A stretch of 64,000 nt of DNA from Ochrobactrum sp. Marseille-Q0166 (GTDB lineage Bacteria; Pseudomonadota; Alphaproteobacteria; Rhizobiales; Rhizobiaceae). The translations under genes were made by a program, and so were the position numbers. The notes under the pieces are model-generated. The model was not told the DNA's origin. It saw nothing but the letters and a program-made list of their open reading frames with translations, and did not search any database. The stretch covers positions 723,501 through 787,500 of the forward strand of contig NZ_JACJUO010000001.1 in the NCBI RefSeq assembly GCF_014397025.1. The letters are read 5' to 3'. Below are positions 28,852 through 36,901 of the stretch, piece after piece. Positions within the stretch are counted from its first letter, which is position 1. The number at the start of each line of letters is the position of its first letter.

Positions 28852-29763
28852 TCAGGCGTGAGCTTCTTCAACATGGTTCAAAGCCTTCTGCTGCTTGAAA
28901 GCTGCAGCCTTGACGGCAGCCTGTACTTTTTCAAAGGCCCGCACTTCGATCTGGCGCACGCGTTCACGGCTGATGCCAAATTCACCGGAAAGGTCTTCCA
29001 GCGTCATTGGATCTTCCGAAAGGCGGCGGGCTTCAAAGATGCGACGTTCACGCTCGTTGAGCGTGTCCATGGCCTGTTCAAGCAGCGAGCGGCGGCTTTC
29101 CAGTTCGTCCTGTTCAATTAGAATCTGTTCCTGACTGCTGCTGTCGTCCACGAGCCAATCCTGCCATTCGCCCGATTCACCTTCGGCTGCGCGCAGCGGC
29201 GCATTAAGCGAAGCGTCGCCCGACAGACGGCGGTTCATGGAGACCACTTCGTCTTCGCTAACCTTCAGCTTGGTCGCAATCTGCTTGACCTGATCCGGGT
29301 TGAGATCCCCATCGTCAAGCGCCTGAATTTTGCTCTTCATCTTGCGCAGATTGAAGAACAGGCGTTTCTGATTGGCAGTCGTACCCATCTTCACAAGGCT
29401 CCACGAGCGCAGGATATATTCCTGGATCGAAGCCTTGATCCACCACATTGCATATGTGGCCAGGCGGAAGCCGCGTTCCGGTTCAAAGCGCTTGACTGCC
29501 TGCATCAGGCCGACATTGCCTTCGGAGATGACCTCGCCTATTGGCAAGCCATAACCGCGATAGCCCATTGCAATCTTTGCGACGAGGCGAAGATGGCTAG
29601 TCACCAGCTTATGTGCAGCTTTCGGATCAGTATGTTCGTGATAGCGCTTCGCCAGCATGTATTCTTCCTGCGGCTGAAGCATTGGAAAGCGGCGAATTTC
29701 TTCCAGATAACGGGTTAGACCACCGTCACCAGATGTAATGCTAGGGAGATTAACCTGGGCCAT
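28852..29763 (-). CDS. rpoH: RNA polymerase sigma-32 (heat-shock) factor
   Basis: RpoH directs polymerase to heat-shock promoters. The 303-residue protein has region 1.2/2 (RYLEEIRRFPMLQPQEEY, YGLPIGEVISEGNVGLMQAVKRFEPERGFRLATYAMWWI), the RpoH-specific box QKRLFFNLRKMKSKI and region 4 (EDLSGEFGISRERVRQIEVRAFEKV). Alphaproteobacteria often carry two copies; I cannot tell which this is. The start ATG has AGGAGGGTG upstream. A perfect hairpin in the leader (29786-29808) may affect translation. FtsH, which degrades RpoH in E. coli, is also in this window. Confidence 0.95.
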   Translation of the reverse strand: MAQVNLPSITSGDGGLTRYLEEIRRFPMLQPQEEYMLAKRYHEHTDPKAAHKLVTSHLRLVAKIAMGYRGYGLPIGEVISEGNVGLMQAVKRFEPERGFRLATYAMWWIKASIQEYILRSWSLVKMGTTANQKRLFFNLRKMKSKIQALDDGDLNPDQVKQIATKLKVSEDEVVSMNRRLSGDASLNAPLRAAEGESGEWQDWLVDDSSSQEQILIEQDELESRRSLLEQAMDTLNERERRIFEARRLSEDPMTLEDLSGEFGISRERVRQIEVRAFEKVQAAVKAAAFKQQKALNHVEEAHA

Positions 29764-29785
29764 AAAGCACCCTCCTTTATAATTT

Positions 29786-29808
29786 CAGGTTCCCTTTTGG
29801 CGAACCTG
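29786..29808 (-). promoter_or_regulatory. Hairpin in rpoH 5' leader
   Basis: CAGGTTC and GAACCTG form 7-bp perfect arms with a 9-base loop, 23 bases before the rpoH start codon and next to its Shine-Dalgarno. rpoH translation is controlled by leader structure in several bacteria; that role here is inferred. Confidence 0.4.
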
Positions 29809-30042
29809 TCACGCTGGCTGCCTCCTGCACTTCCAACGTGAGCTTACATATATAGGGATGATTTTGGCGAAAACACGATCTCTGACCTCATGAAACAATG
29901 TGTCACTAGAATGTGAACATTTGTCCAATCCAGAGAAGATTCCCTGTAGGGCCGTGACCTGCTGGGAGATAGTGTTTCCGCCCCCTAAGCCTCGCTTTTA
30001 CAAGCTCATTCATGCTGTCTGAAACTGTTAGAACTTACATCA

Positions 30043-31047
30043 TTATATAGAGTGCTGGCGAAAATTTTCCAGAAGCTGCTCCATATCTTCGGGCACGTCT
30101 GCCTCAAAGCGCATAATTTCTTCCGTCGTTGGATGGGTGAATGCCAGCAAAAAGGCATGAAGCGCCTGACGATGGAAGCCTTGCACCGCGTTTTTCAGTG
30201 GCTCGGGCAGTTTGTTAGCCTTGGTTTTGTAAGCGCTGCCATAATCCATGTCGCCGACGAGCGGATGGCCGATATGCGCCATGTGGACACGGATCTGGTG
30301 CGTGCGCCCGGTCTCAAGCCGGCATTCGACGAGTGATGCCAAGGCCGTCGCATCTTCACGCGGTGCGAATTTTTCAATTGTCGAATAATGGGTGACGGCA
30401 TGGCGCGCATCGTCACGTTCTTCGTTGACGACAGCCTGTTTGGTGCGGTCGCGATGCGAACGGCCAAGATGGGCATCGATATAGCCTTGTGGGCGTTCGG
30501 TCATGCCCCAGACGAGCGCGAGATAGGCGCGTTCCAGATCGCCCGTCCGTCCATGATCTGCGAACTGCTCGCTTAGATGGCGATGGGAGTGATCATTTTT
30601 GGCGACTACCATGACACCGCTGGTATCCTTGTCGAGACGGTGAACGATACCGGGACGGCGGATTCCCCCGATGCCGGACAAGCTATCGCCACAATGATAT
30701 ATGAGGGCATTGACGAGCGTTCCCGTCCAGTTGCCGTTACCCGGATGGACAACAAGTCCTGCGGGCTTGTTGATGACGATGAGATCATCGTCTTCGTAGA
30801 GAATATCCAGCGGGATGTTCTCGCCTTGCGGTTCGGCTGGTTCAGGCTCTGGCAGCACGATGGTAATCTTCATACCTTCGCGCAGCTTTTGCTTTGCACC
30901 GCTGGCGGGAGCACCATCGAGGGTCACGTGACCTTCAGCAATCAGGGACTGGACGCGACTGCGGGAGAGTTCCGGCCCCAATGCTGCGGACAGCCACTGG
31001 TCTAATCTTTTGCCCGCAGCATCGAGATCGGCAATTAGTTCTTTCAA
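30043..31047 (-). CDS. rluD: Ribosomal large-subunit pseudouridine synthase D
   Basis: RluD makes pseudouridines in helix 69 of 23S rRNA. The protein has an S4 domain (RLDQWLSAALGPELSRSRVQSLI) and the catalytic motif HRLDKDTSG with its aspartate, plus RTHQIRVHMAHIGHPLVGD. The frame extends to ATG 31101, only 3 bp from the divergent start codon. TTG at 31047 has AAGGGAAGAGA just upstream, gives 334 residues, and leaves room for promoters; I prefer it. rpoH lies downstream in the same direction. Confidence 0.92.
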   Translation of the reverse strand: MKELIADLDAAGKRLDQWLSAALGPELSRSRVQSLIAEGHVTLDGAPASGAKQKLREGMKITIVLPEPEPAEPQGENIPLDILYEDDDLIVINKPAGLVVHPGNGNWTGTLVNALIYHCGDSLSGIGGIRRPGIVHRLDKDTSGVMVVAKNDHSHRHLSEQFADHGRTGDLERAYLALVWGMTERPQGYIDAHLGRSHRDRTKQAVVNEERDDARHAVTHYSTIEKFAPREDATALASLVECRLETGRTHQIRVHMAHIGHPLVGDMDYGSAYKTKANKLPEPLKNAVQGFHRQALHAFLLAFTHPTTEEIMRFEADVPEDMEQLLENFRQHSI

Positions 31048-31104
31048 TTGTCTCTTCCCTTCGTTATCACGCGCCCACGCGGGAGCATGAACCGGAGTCA
31101 TTTA

Positions 31105-31584
31105 ATGCAGGATCCACACTATCCGAGATATCAGAATCAACAAGATTCGGGATATCAGGACTATCAGCAGGGCTATTATCCGGAACAACAACAGCCCGAA
31201 CCCCCGCTTGATCCAGCGATGGAGAAAGTTCGTCGCAAGATGATCCGTCTGCTTGCGGTGTCCATCGGTGTCATGCTGATTGGTCTTATGGCTGTGCTTG
31301 TCGCCGTTGTCTACAAGATCAATCGTGCGCCTGATACCACCGAGACCGAAGTGGCACGATCAGACATTCCGGGACAGGTTGTTGCACCTGTTAAGCCTGA
31401 GCCTCCAAAACTGATTGAATCACAGATTGATCTGACGCCAGGCACGCGCCTGTTATCGCAGAGTCTGTCTGGTGATCAGCTTTCGCTTGAAACGCTTTTG
31501 CCGGATGGCGGCACGGAACTTATTATTTATGATTACCGTGAATCGCGCATTCTCGGGCGCATCAAGCTTGGTAATGTTGAATAG
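31105..31584 (+). CDS. DUF6476-like membrane protein
   Basis: The 159-residue protein has a Gln/Tyr/Pro-rich N-terminus (NQQDSGYQDYQQGYYPEQ), one membrane helix around residues 50-71 (LLAVSIGVMLIGLMAVLVAVV) and a small periplasmic domain. It resembles a rhizobial family sometimes labelled fimbrial, now DUF6476; function is unknown. GGAG at 31094-31097 sets the ATG at 31105. It is divergent from rluD and upstream of tRNA-Glu. Confidence 0.78.
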   Translation: MQDPHYPRYQNQQDSGYQDYQQGYYPEQQQPEPPLDPAMEKVRRKMIRLLAVSIGVMLIGLMAVLVAVVYKINRAPDTTETEVARSDIPGQVVAPVKPEPPKLIESQIDLTPGTRLLSQSLSGDQLSLETLLPDGGTELIIYDYRESRILGRIKLGNVE

Positions 31585-31594
31585 ATTTGAATGT

Positions 31595-31618
31595 GGGCGG
31601 CAGAAAAGCTGCCCTTTT
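31595..31618 (+). terminator. Terminator after DUF6476-like gene
   Basis: GGGCGGC / GCTGCCC (one mismatch) with an AGAAAA loop is followed by TTTT, 10 bp after the stop. Confidence 0.65.
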
Positions 31619-31656
31619 CATTTGGGGAATGGCACTTTATATTAAAAGCGCTTCAT

Positions 31657-31731
31657 GCGCCCATCGTCTAGCGGTCAGGACGGCGCCCTCTCACGGCGCA
31701 AACAGGGGTTCGATTCCCCTTGGGCGTACCA
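31657..31731 (+). tRNA. tRNA-Glu (CTC)
   Basis: This is a full cloverleaf with encoded CCA. Acceptor arms are GCGCCCA and TGGGCGT (G-U at the end), the anticodon stem is GCGCC/GGCGC around loop CTCTCAC with anticodon CTC, and the T arm is GGGGTTCGATTCCCC. It reads GAG codons. Confidence 0.96.
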
Positions 31732-31925
31732 ACATCTTGAATAGACGGGTTTTATCCACAAAAGCTGGCTTATGGCTGAGCGCACAGGCGACCTATCTGT
31801 CATCGCAATGCCGACGGATGGTAGGCTCGGGGCGAATATTTGATCCATTACCTGTCCCAATAATGGTATCCACATTGATTACCGGATGCCCAGTTGCCCT
31901 GTTTGCGGCTTGGCTCAGACGCTTT

Positions 31926-32072
31926 TAGAACGCGTTTCGATCTGACGGACCTAGATCGGCGACCTAAGTTTTTATTTATCGCGCATCGTTTTCTGATCGA
32001 AGCGCGGACAGAGAACAGTTCGGTGGCCTGGTTTCTCTGCAAGGGCGCCTCACCCTTTTCGGGATGCGCTCC
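31926..32072. repeat. Palindromic intergenic repeat, copy 2 (enlarged)
   Basis: The same left end (GCGTTTCGATCTGAC) and right end (TTTTCGGGATGCGCT) as copy 1 enclose about 40 additional bases in the middle, in place of the usual GAAAACCGTTT. It fills part of the 431-bp gap between tRNA-Glu and the next small gene; no other feature is visible there. Confidence 0.65.
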
Positions 32073-32162
32073 AATTCAAGCCCAGTTTTTGCTGATTGAT
32101 TCCAGAGTGCTCGTTCCAACAAGTCGCTTTGCTTCGCAGTTATCCCTTTCAGGAGTGATTGA

Positions 32163-32414
32163 ATGCGATTAAGCGTAGATGGCATATTGCCGAAATGGGG
32201 TCGGAGAATGATCGCAGCTTATATTGGATCTGCTTTGTTGAGTGCAGGTGTTTATTTCTCGTTGAGACGCAAATCGCCAAAGATACGCGTAAGGATCCCT
32301 CTAAGTATCTTCTTTTTGTTATGTGCGGTCTTTACGATCTGGTTTATCCAAACCGGCGGTGATTACGGTATTATGGGAAAGAACGGCATTGATCCGGATT
32401 GGGCGCATCAATAG
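32163..32414 (+). CDS. Small membrane protein, unknown
   Basis: This 83-residue protein has two predicted membrane helices (MIAAYIGSALLSAGVYF and LSIFFLLCAVFTIWFI) joined by a basic loop. The start ATG is preceded by AGGAGTG at 32151, a strong ribosome binding site that supports reality. I do not recognise the family. It precedes the choloylglycine hydrolase gene by 89 bp. Confidence 0.62.
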   Translation: MRLSVDGILPKWGRRMIAAYIGSALLSAGVYFSLRRKSPKIRVRIPLSIFFLLCAVFTIWFIQTGGDYGIMGKNGIDPDWAHQ

Positions 32415-32503
32415 AGTATAGCGACATATTTCGCTTAGCTCATGTGCCTGTAACAAAGCCCTGCCGATACGATATCCCGTTAATCGATGAATAGGTGTCC
32501 AAG

Positions 32504-33559
32504 ATGTCACGCTTCACACGTATCCTTGCCGTGCTCACCGCAGCGACTGCGCTAATGACGGCAGAAGTCCAGGCCTGCACGCGGATTGTCTATCATGGGG
32601 AGGCCGGGCGCATTCTTACTGGCCGCAATATGGATTTCAAAGATCCAATGGTAAGTAATTTCTGGGTTTTCCCGCGCGGAATGAAGCGTAATGGCGAAGC
32701 AGGCTCCCGCTCGATGGAGTGGACTTCGAAATACGGCAGCCTTGCCGTGTCGGGTTATGATATCTCGACGGTCGATGGCTTGAATGAAGCCGGCCTCAAT
32801 GCAAGCCTGTTATGGCTGAATGCAACGCAGTTTCCGAAAGACGATGATGCGACGCCGCGAATGTCGCTGGCAATATGGGCGCAATTCTATCTCGATCAGT
32901 TTCCAACTGTTGCTGAGGCAATAGAATATACACGCAGCCATCCGTTCCAGGTCGTGAGCGGCGAAGTTCCTGGTCGTCCGGGCAGTCTTGCTCCCCTCCA
33001 TCTCACACTTTCTGACGCTTCTGGCGACAGCGCTGTTTTGGAATGGATTGGCGGGGAATTGAAAATCTATCATGACCGCTCGTATCAGGTGGTTACAAAT
33101 GATCCGCCTTTTGATTTCCAGCTTTCCAATCAGAAATATTGGAGCGCTGTGGATTCCTTGAATTTTCTTCCAGGTAGCGGTCGCTCTGAAGACCGGTTTG
33201 TTCGTGCCGGTTTCTACGTCAACGCTGTGACGCAGACTGAAGATCCAAGAATTGCGGCTTCTGCTGTCTTTAGTGTGATCCGGAATGCATCGGTGCCTTA
33301 TGGCATTAGCCTGCCTGATGCGCCTAATCTTTCGACGACTCGCTGGCGTGTCGTTGCAGACCACAAGAGTTTGACCTTCCACGCGGAGTCTGCGACATCA
33401 CCGAATGTGTTCTGGGTCGATCTCAAGAAGCTCGATTTTTCGGAGGGCGCAAAAGTTCGTAAGCTGGATGTCGGCGTTGATATGAGCCGTGTGCTTGTCG
33501 GAGAAACCTCCGATGCATTTGTGGAAGAAAAACCTTTTGTTTTCCAGGCCGCGGAATAG
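32504..33559 (+). CDS. Exported choloylglycine hydrolase family protein
   Basis: This Ntn-hydrolase (351 residues) belongs to the family of bile salt hydrolases and penicillin V acylases. A signal peptide ends before the catalytic cysteine in ACTRIVYH, so cleavage exposes the nucleophile. Supporting residues lie in GRNMDFKDP (Arg, Asp), GLNEAGLNASL (Asn), VVTNDPPFDFQ (Asn) and SEDRFVRAGF (Arg). Bile salt hydrolysis helps some pathogens survive in the gut; substrate here is inferred only. ATG 32504 has AGGTG upstream; a GTG at 32495 is in frame. Confidence 0.9.
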   Translation: MSRFTRILAVLTAATALMTAEVQACTRIVYHGEAGRILTGRNMDFKDPMVSNFWVFPRGMKRNGEAGSRSMEWTSKYGSLAVSGYDISTVDGLNEAGLNASLLWLNATQFPKDDDATPRMSLAIWAQFYLDQFPTVAEAIEYTRSHPFQVVSGEVPGRPGSLAPLHLTLSDASGDSAVLEWIGGELKIYHDRSYQVVTNDPPFDFQLSNQKYWSAVDSLNFLPGSGRSEDRFVRAGFYVNAVTQTEDPRIAASAVFSVIRNASVPYGISLPDAPNLSTTRWRVVADHKSLTFHAESATSPNVFWVDLKKLDFSEGAKVRKLDVGVDMSRVLVGETSDAFVEEKPFVFQAAE

Positions 33560-33593
33560 CTTGGTCCAGACAAACGGTGAAAGGGTTGATGCT

Positions 33594-34253
33594 GTGAAAT
33601 ATTCTGCCGTTTTAAGTTTGGCGTTGGGGATCTCTGCATTGGCACCCATGACTGCGTTTGCTCAGGCTGGGTTTGATTGTGGTAAAGCTTCTACAAAAAC
33701 AGAGAAAGCGATTTGTTCACACAGCGAGATTGCAGAAGCTGATCGCGCAATGTCGATAGCTTATGCTGCCCTGATTGATCGGTCAGATTCCGGCCTGAAA
33801 GAAGCGCTCCGTGAAGATCAGACAGCTTTTCTAAAGCAACGTTCAGAGGCATTCGAAAGCCATTTATCTAACCCTGAAATGCGGCTTGAAGGTTTGCATT
33901 ATCGCACCGAGCAACGCGCGGAACTATTCAATTGGATTTCGGTCACCAACGGCTCCTCTCTTGAAGGCAACTGGCAAAATGCGTGGGGCAGCATCAAGGT
34001 TGAGAAGAAATCGCCCACTCAGCTCGCTGTGAATATTGATGTTGCAGATCAGGCCAATGGTAGCTGGGTCTGCAGCTTTGAAGGAACGGTTCAGCTAAAG
34101 AGCGCGGGTGAAGCGGTGTATCAAGGAGAGGGCGGACCACTGACCCTGAAACTTGATGGTGCTGTGCTCAAAGTTCCCACTCCTTTTTGTGATGCATCCA
34201 CCTCGGGGGGCTATGGATCAGCAGCCGGCACGTATTTTCGCGTTGGCGCATAG
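33594..34253 (+). CDS. LprI-like (DUF1311) exported protein
   Basis: The 219-residue product has a signal peptide ending AQA and then the Cys-rich DUF1311/LprI-type domain (FDCGKASTKTEKAICSHSEIAEADRAM). Some LprI relatives inhibit lysozyme. A C-terminal domain with Cys residues (SWVCSFEG, TPFCDAST) follows. The start is GTG at 33594 with AAGGG upstream; the longer frame from 33489 overlaps the preceding gene. It follows the hydrolase by 34 bp, so the two may be co-transcribed and both act at the cell surface. Confidence 0.8.
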   Translation: MKYSAVLSLALGISALAPMTAFAQAGFDCGKASTKTEKAICSHSEIAEADRAMSIAYAALIDRSDSGLKEALREDQTAFLKQRSEAFESHLSNPEMRLEGLHYRTEQRAELFNWISVTNGSSLEGNWQNAWGSIKVEKKSPTQLAVNIDVADQANGSWVCSFEGTVQLKSAGEAVYQGEGGPLTLKLDGAVLKVPTPFCDASTSGGYGSAAGTYFRVGA

Positions 34254-34280
34254 TGGGCGTTTGCGTGGCATAATTCGCTC

Positions 34281-34529
34281 ATGGAGAACACGATAAGGAA
34301 GGATTGGTGCATCTCGGCGATTATATCGCTGATTTTTGGATGTTTTACCGCGTTTCTCTTCTTTTACCTGGTGTTCTTTGGTGTGGGGAATGATGGATAC
34401 CTGATGATATTTTGCGTTTACACAGCACCTGTCGCACTCGTATCGGGCTTGTGGGGGCTGTTTTATTGGCGAAGCTTGCCAGCCGTTGTTGGAATATGCC
34501 TTGCTTTATCTCCATTGGTTTATTTGTGA
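34281..34529 (+). CDS. Possible small membrane protein
   Basis: This open frame of 82 codons encodes about three hydrophobic segments (ISAIISLIFGCFTAFLFFYLVFF, LMIFCVYTAPVALVSGLWGLFYW, AVVGICLALSPLVYL). It starts 28 bp after the LprI-like gene. There is no strong ribosome binding site and no recognised family, so it could be a chance frame. Confidence 0.45.
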   Translation: MENTIRKDWCISAIISLIFGCFTAFLFFYLVFFGVGNDGYLMIFCVYTAPVALVSGLWGLFYWRSLPAVVGICLALSPLVYL

Positions 34530-34618
34530 CGCGGTCTACATAGGAACGTGTCTTTGCGGGTTGTACAAAACTAAGGTCGCAGGCTTCGATAAAAGGCTTG
34601 GGGAGATGTTTGTCATTT

Positions 34619-34640
34619 CAGTTGCGAAAATTTGCAACTG
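34619..34640 (+). promoter_or_regulatory. Palindrome upstream of mur-like gene
   Basis: CAGTTGC (34619-34625) and GCAACTG (34634-34640) are perfect 7-bp arms, with an AT-rich centre that nearly extends the symmetry (TGCGAAAATTTGCA). The core resembles Mur-responsive sequences of rhizobia. It ends 26 bp before the ATG, so it could be an autoregulatory operator. Confidence 0.5.
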
Positions 34641-34666
34641 GCGTGTCCTGGGTGCATAATCAATGC

Positions 34667-35092
34667 ATGAATGAATCACACAAGAAACCCGATTATGAAC
34701 AGGAACTGCGGCAGGCAGGCGTAAGGATTACGCGACCTCGCCGGATTATCCTGAACATTTTGACAGAGACTGAGGATCATCCAGATGCGCTGGAGATTTT
34801 CAGGCGTGCTGTTGTGATTGATAGCAGTATTTCTTTGTCGACCGTCTATCGTACGATGAAGTTGCTTGAAGAACTGGGCGCCATCCATCGCCATGCATTT
34901 GCCGGTGGACCATCTCGTTTTGAGCAGGCAAGCGGCGCACATCACGATCATATTATCGATATGGACTCGGGTGATGTGGTCGAGTTTCGCTCAGATAAAA
35001 TTGAAAAGCTTCAGGAAGAGATAGCCCGCGAACTGGGCTACGAGATTGTGCATCACCGTCTCGAACTTTATTGCAAAAAAACTAAATCCTGA
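34667..35092 (+). CDS. mur: Fur-family regulator, probably Mur
   Basis: The 141-residue Fur-family protein has the winged helix ([39 protein letters not shown]) and the metal-binding [19 protein letters not shown], but no C-terminal CxxC zinc pairs. In Brucella and rhizobia, the Fur homologue with this pattern acts as Mur, the manganese-responsive repressor of Mn uptake. Adjacency to the stress locus matches my recollection of Brucella gene order. ATG 34667 is chosen over an upstream in-frame ATG at 34598. Fur itself is the alternative. Confidence 0.82.
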   Translation: MNESHKKPDYEQELRQAGVRITRPRRIILNILTETEDHPDALEIFRRAVVIDSSISLSTVYRTMKLLEELGAIHRHAFAGGPSRFEQASGAHHDHIIDMDSGDVVEFRSDKIEKLQEEIARELGYEIVHHRLELYCKKTKS

Positions 35093-35247
35093 TGGAACCA
35101 ATCGGCGTGAGCGGCGTTTTTTAAAAAGAAGGTCGCAACCCGCCCCGCACGCGGCCTTCAAGTTCACTTCAACCTCCCCGTATGAAGTGAACAGCGAGAA
35201 TGCCGCGCAGACGCCCCCGTTATGCCGTCGGCGTTCCGCATAATCAA

Positions 35248-35290
35248 AGAAAAGCCGTTGTGTTTATTGAACACAACGGCTTTTCTTTTT
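35248..35290. terminator. Bidirectional terminator
   Basis: A 19-bp perfect stem (core AAAGCCGTTGTGTT / AACACAACGGCTTT) with T-runs on both strands separates convergent mur and the HWE kinase gene. Confidence 0.9.
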
Positions 35291-35305
35291 TTAATAACAA
35301 TATGG

Positions 35306-36313
35306 TTATGAATCGAATTGTTCGGCAGGGACGGTGAGAGAATAAACTGCACCATTGCCGTCAACGCGATAATCCGCGTGGCCGCCGACGGCTGCTGGCA
35401 CGATGCGCTGGAGAACAGCACTGCCAAAACGCGGATCATGTTTGACATCAGGCATGGCCGGATTTGTTTCGTCCCAATGGAAAGTCAGTTCTTCATCACC
35501 TTCATCATTGCGGTGAATCTTGGCCGAGATGACCACGCATCCATAGGGAATGGATAGGCCGCCAAAGGATGTCGCGTTTATAATCAGTTCGTGTAGTGCG
35601 AGGCCGATATGGAGTGCGGCACCCGGAAACAGATAAGGGTTGTTATCACTTTCTATTGTCAGGCGTTCATCGGTGATATCGATATATTTTTCAATCTGCG
35701 AATGCACGAGATCAAGAAAAAGCGCGCCATGCCAATTGGAATCCGTCACCAAATCCTGTGAGTAAGAAAGCGACTGGATGCGTCCACGGAACTTTAATAG
35801 AAAGTCGTCAACCGTATCGGTAAATCGAGCCGTTTGGCTCGCAATGCTTTGAACTATGGCAAGCAGATTTTTTGAACGGTGACTGACCTCTCGTAGCAGG
35901 GTCTTTAAAACCTGTTCACGACGTTTGAGTTCACTGATTTCAAGCGCTGTCGTTACCAGTCCGATTATAGTCCCATCCGAATTGCGATCGCAATCGATAT
36001 GGAATTCAATCCAGCGGAGCTTGTCACCATCGTTAATGGCAAGTTCAACATTTTGCGCCGTTCCTGTTTCCAAGGCAGTGCGTTTTGCGTGCTCCAGTCG
36101 CGGAGCCGACGTGGAAAAAATGAAATCGCAATCCCGTCCTCCAGCTTTCCACTTTTCCTTCCAGTAAGGCGGTATGTTTTCGCCCCAGATATAGCGGAGA
36201 TCAGGTGCCTGATAGAGAACACAAATATTACTGTTTCTGACTGCTCGCAAGAGTGCGCGCAAGCGTGATGTATCTGGCTCGATATCTTTGAGGGGAGTAT
36301 CTGGTGTCGTCAT
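35306..36313 (-). CDS. PAS-HWE family sensor histidine kinase
   Basis: This is a soluble 335-residue kinase. A PAS-like domain covers roughly residues 15-130 (CVLYQAPDLRYIWGENIPPYW, LVTTALEISELKRRE). The phosphoacceptor region EVSHRSKNLLAIVQSIA follows, then the HWE-type ATPase domain with ALHELIINATSFGGLS, HWDETNP and FGSAVLQRIVPAAVGG. HWE and HisKA_2 kinases control PhyR in alphaproteobacterial stress responses, and the phyR gene lies 600 bp away, so PhyR is the inferred partner. It has no membrane segment. Confidence 0.88.
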   Translation of the reverse strand: MTTPDTPLKDIEPDTSRLRALLRAVRNSNICVLYQAPDLRYIWGENIPPYWKEKWKAGGRDCDFIFSTSAPRLEHAKRTALETGTAQNVELAINDGDKLRWIEFHIDCDRNSDGTIIGLVTTALEISELKRREQVLKTLLREVSHRSKNLLAIVQSIASQTARFTDTVDDFLLKFRGRIQSLSYSQDLVTDSNWHGALFLDLVHSQIEKYIDITDERLTIESDNNPYLFPGAALHIGLALHELIINATSFGGLSIPYGCVVISAKIHRNDEGDEELTFHWDETNPAMPDVKHDPRFGSAVLQRIVPAAVGGHADYRVDGNGAVYSLTVPAEQFDS

Positions 36314-36548
36314 GAAAGCCTCAACTTCCGCCTGCTATCGAGTAAAATTGATTGAAGAAAAGATGAAAATATCGATTTTTGGATTACGTTTCGTTCAGAC
36401 GTTCGGATTGAAGAGCAAGCACTCAAAAATTTTTTGAATGAACTGGTGCGCTCTGCAATTTTGTGATTCGCGCCGTCCTCGTATGAGACGAGACGGCGCG
36501 AAATATTTAAAATCTGCAAGAGGCGAAAGCGCCTCCCGTTATGATGAC

Positions 36549-36713
36549 TTAGGCCTTTCGCACCACCGAAGCGATGAGGGAAATAACCAACAAAGCAAGA
36601 AATACGAAAAACAGTATCTGCGCTATACCGGCGGAAGCGCCAGCAATGCCGCCAAAGCCGAGCGCGCCTGCTACAAGAGCTACGACAAGAAATACCAGAG
36701 CGTAATAAAGCAT
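36549..36713 (-). CDS. DUF1328 small membrane protein
   Basis: This 54-residue protein, too short for many gene finders, reads [20 protein letters not shown], then [20 protein letters not shown] and [14 protein letters not shown]. That is the YtjA/DUF1328 family, two membrane helices, often stress-induced. AGGAGA lies 7 bases before the start, and an EcfG-type promoter is at 36745-36770. The combination places it in the general stress regulon. Confidence 0.9.
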   Translation of the reverse strand: MLYYALVFLVVALVAGALGFGGIAGASAGIAQILFFVFLALLVISLIASVVRKA

Positions 36714-36744
36714 TTTGGGTCTCCTCTTTTTTCAGTGATAGAGA

Positions 36745-36770
36745 AACGTCCCAACTATACTTTTGGTTCC
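36745..36770 (-). promoter_or_regulatory. EcfG-type promoter of the DUF1328 gene
   Basis: Read on the minus strand, GGAAC (36770-36766), 17 bases, then CGTT (36748-36745). This matches the EcfG consensus GGAAC-N16/17-CGTT and lies 32 bp before the start codon. Confidence 0.75.
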
Positions 36771-36901
36771 TTGAAATAGACAATTTGAAGGTCCAAACCT
36801 CAAAAAATCACAATTCTGGAGCAGGTGATTTTTGTTTAAAGTAGGTCCCTCTTTGAAGATAACTCTTCGCAGAGGGACATGCATACGAACATTATTGTTC
36901 T

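Noticed and set aside
31587..31928. 113-codon frame on the plus strand
   Set aside because: It runs through tRNA-Glu and is not compatible with it.
36845..36878. Inverted repeat GTCCCTCT/AGAGGGAC after phyR as terminator
   Set aside because: The loop is long (18 bases) and no T-run follows on the minus strand; it is left unassigned.
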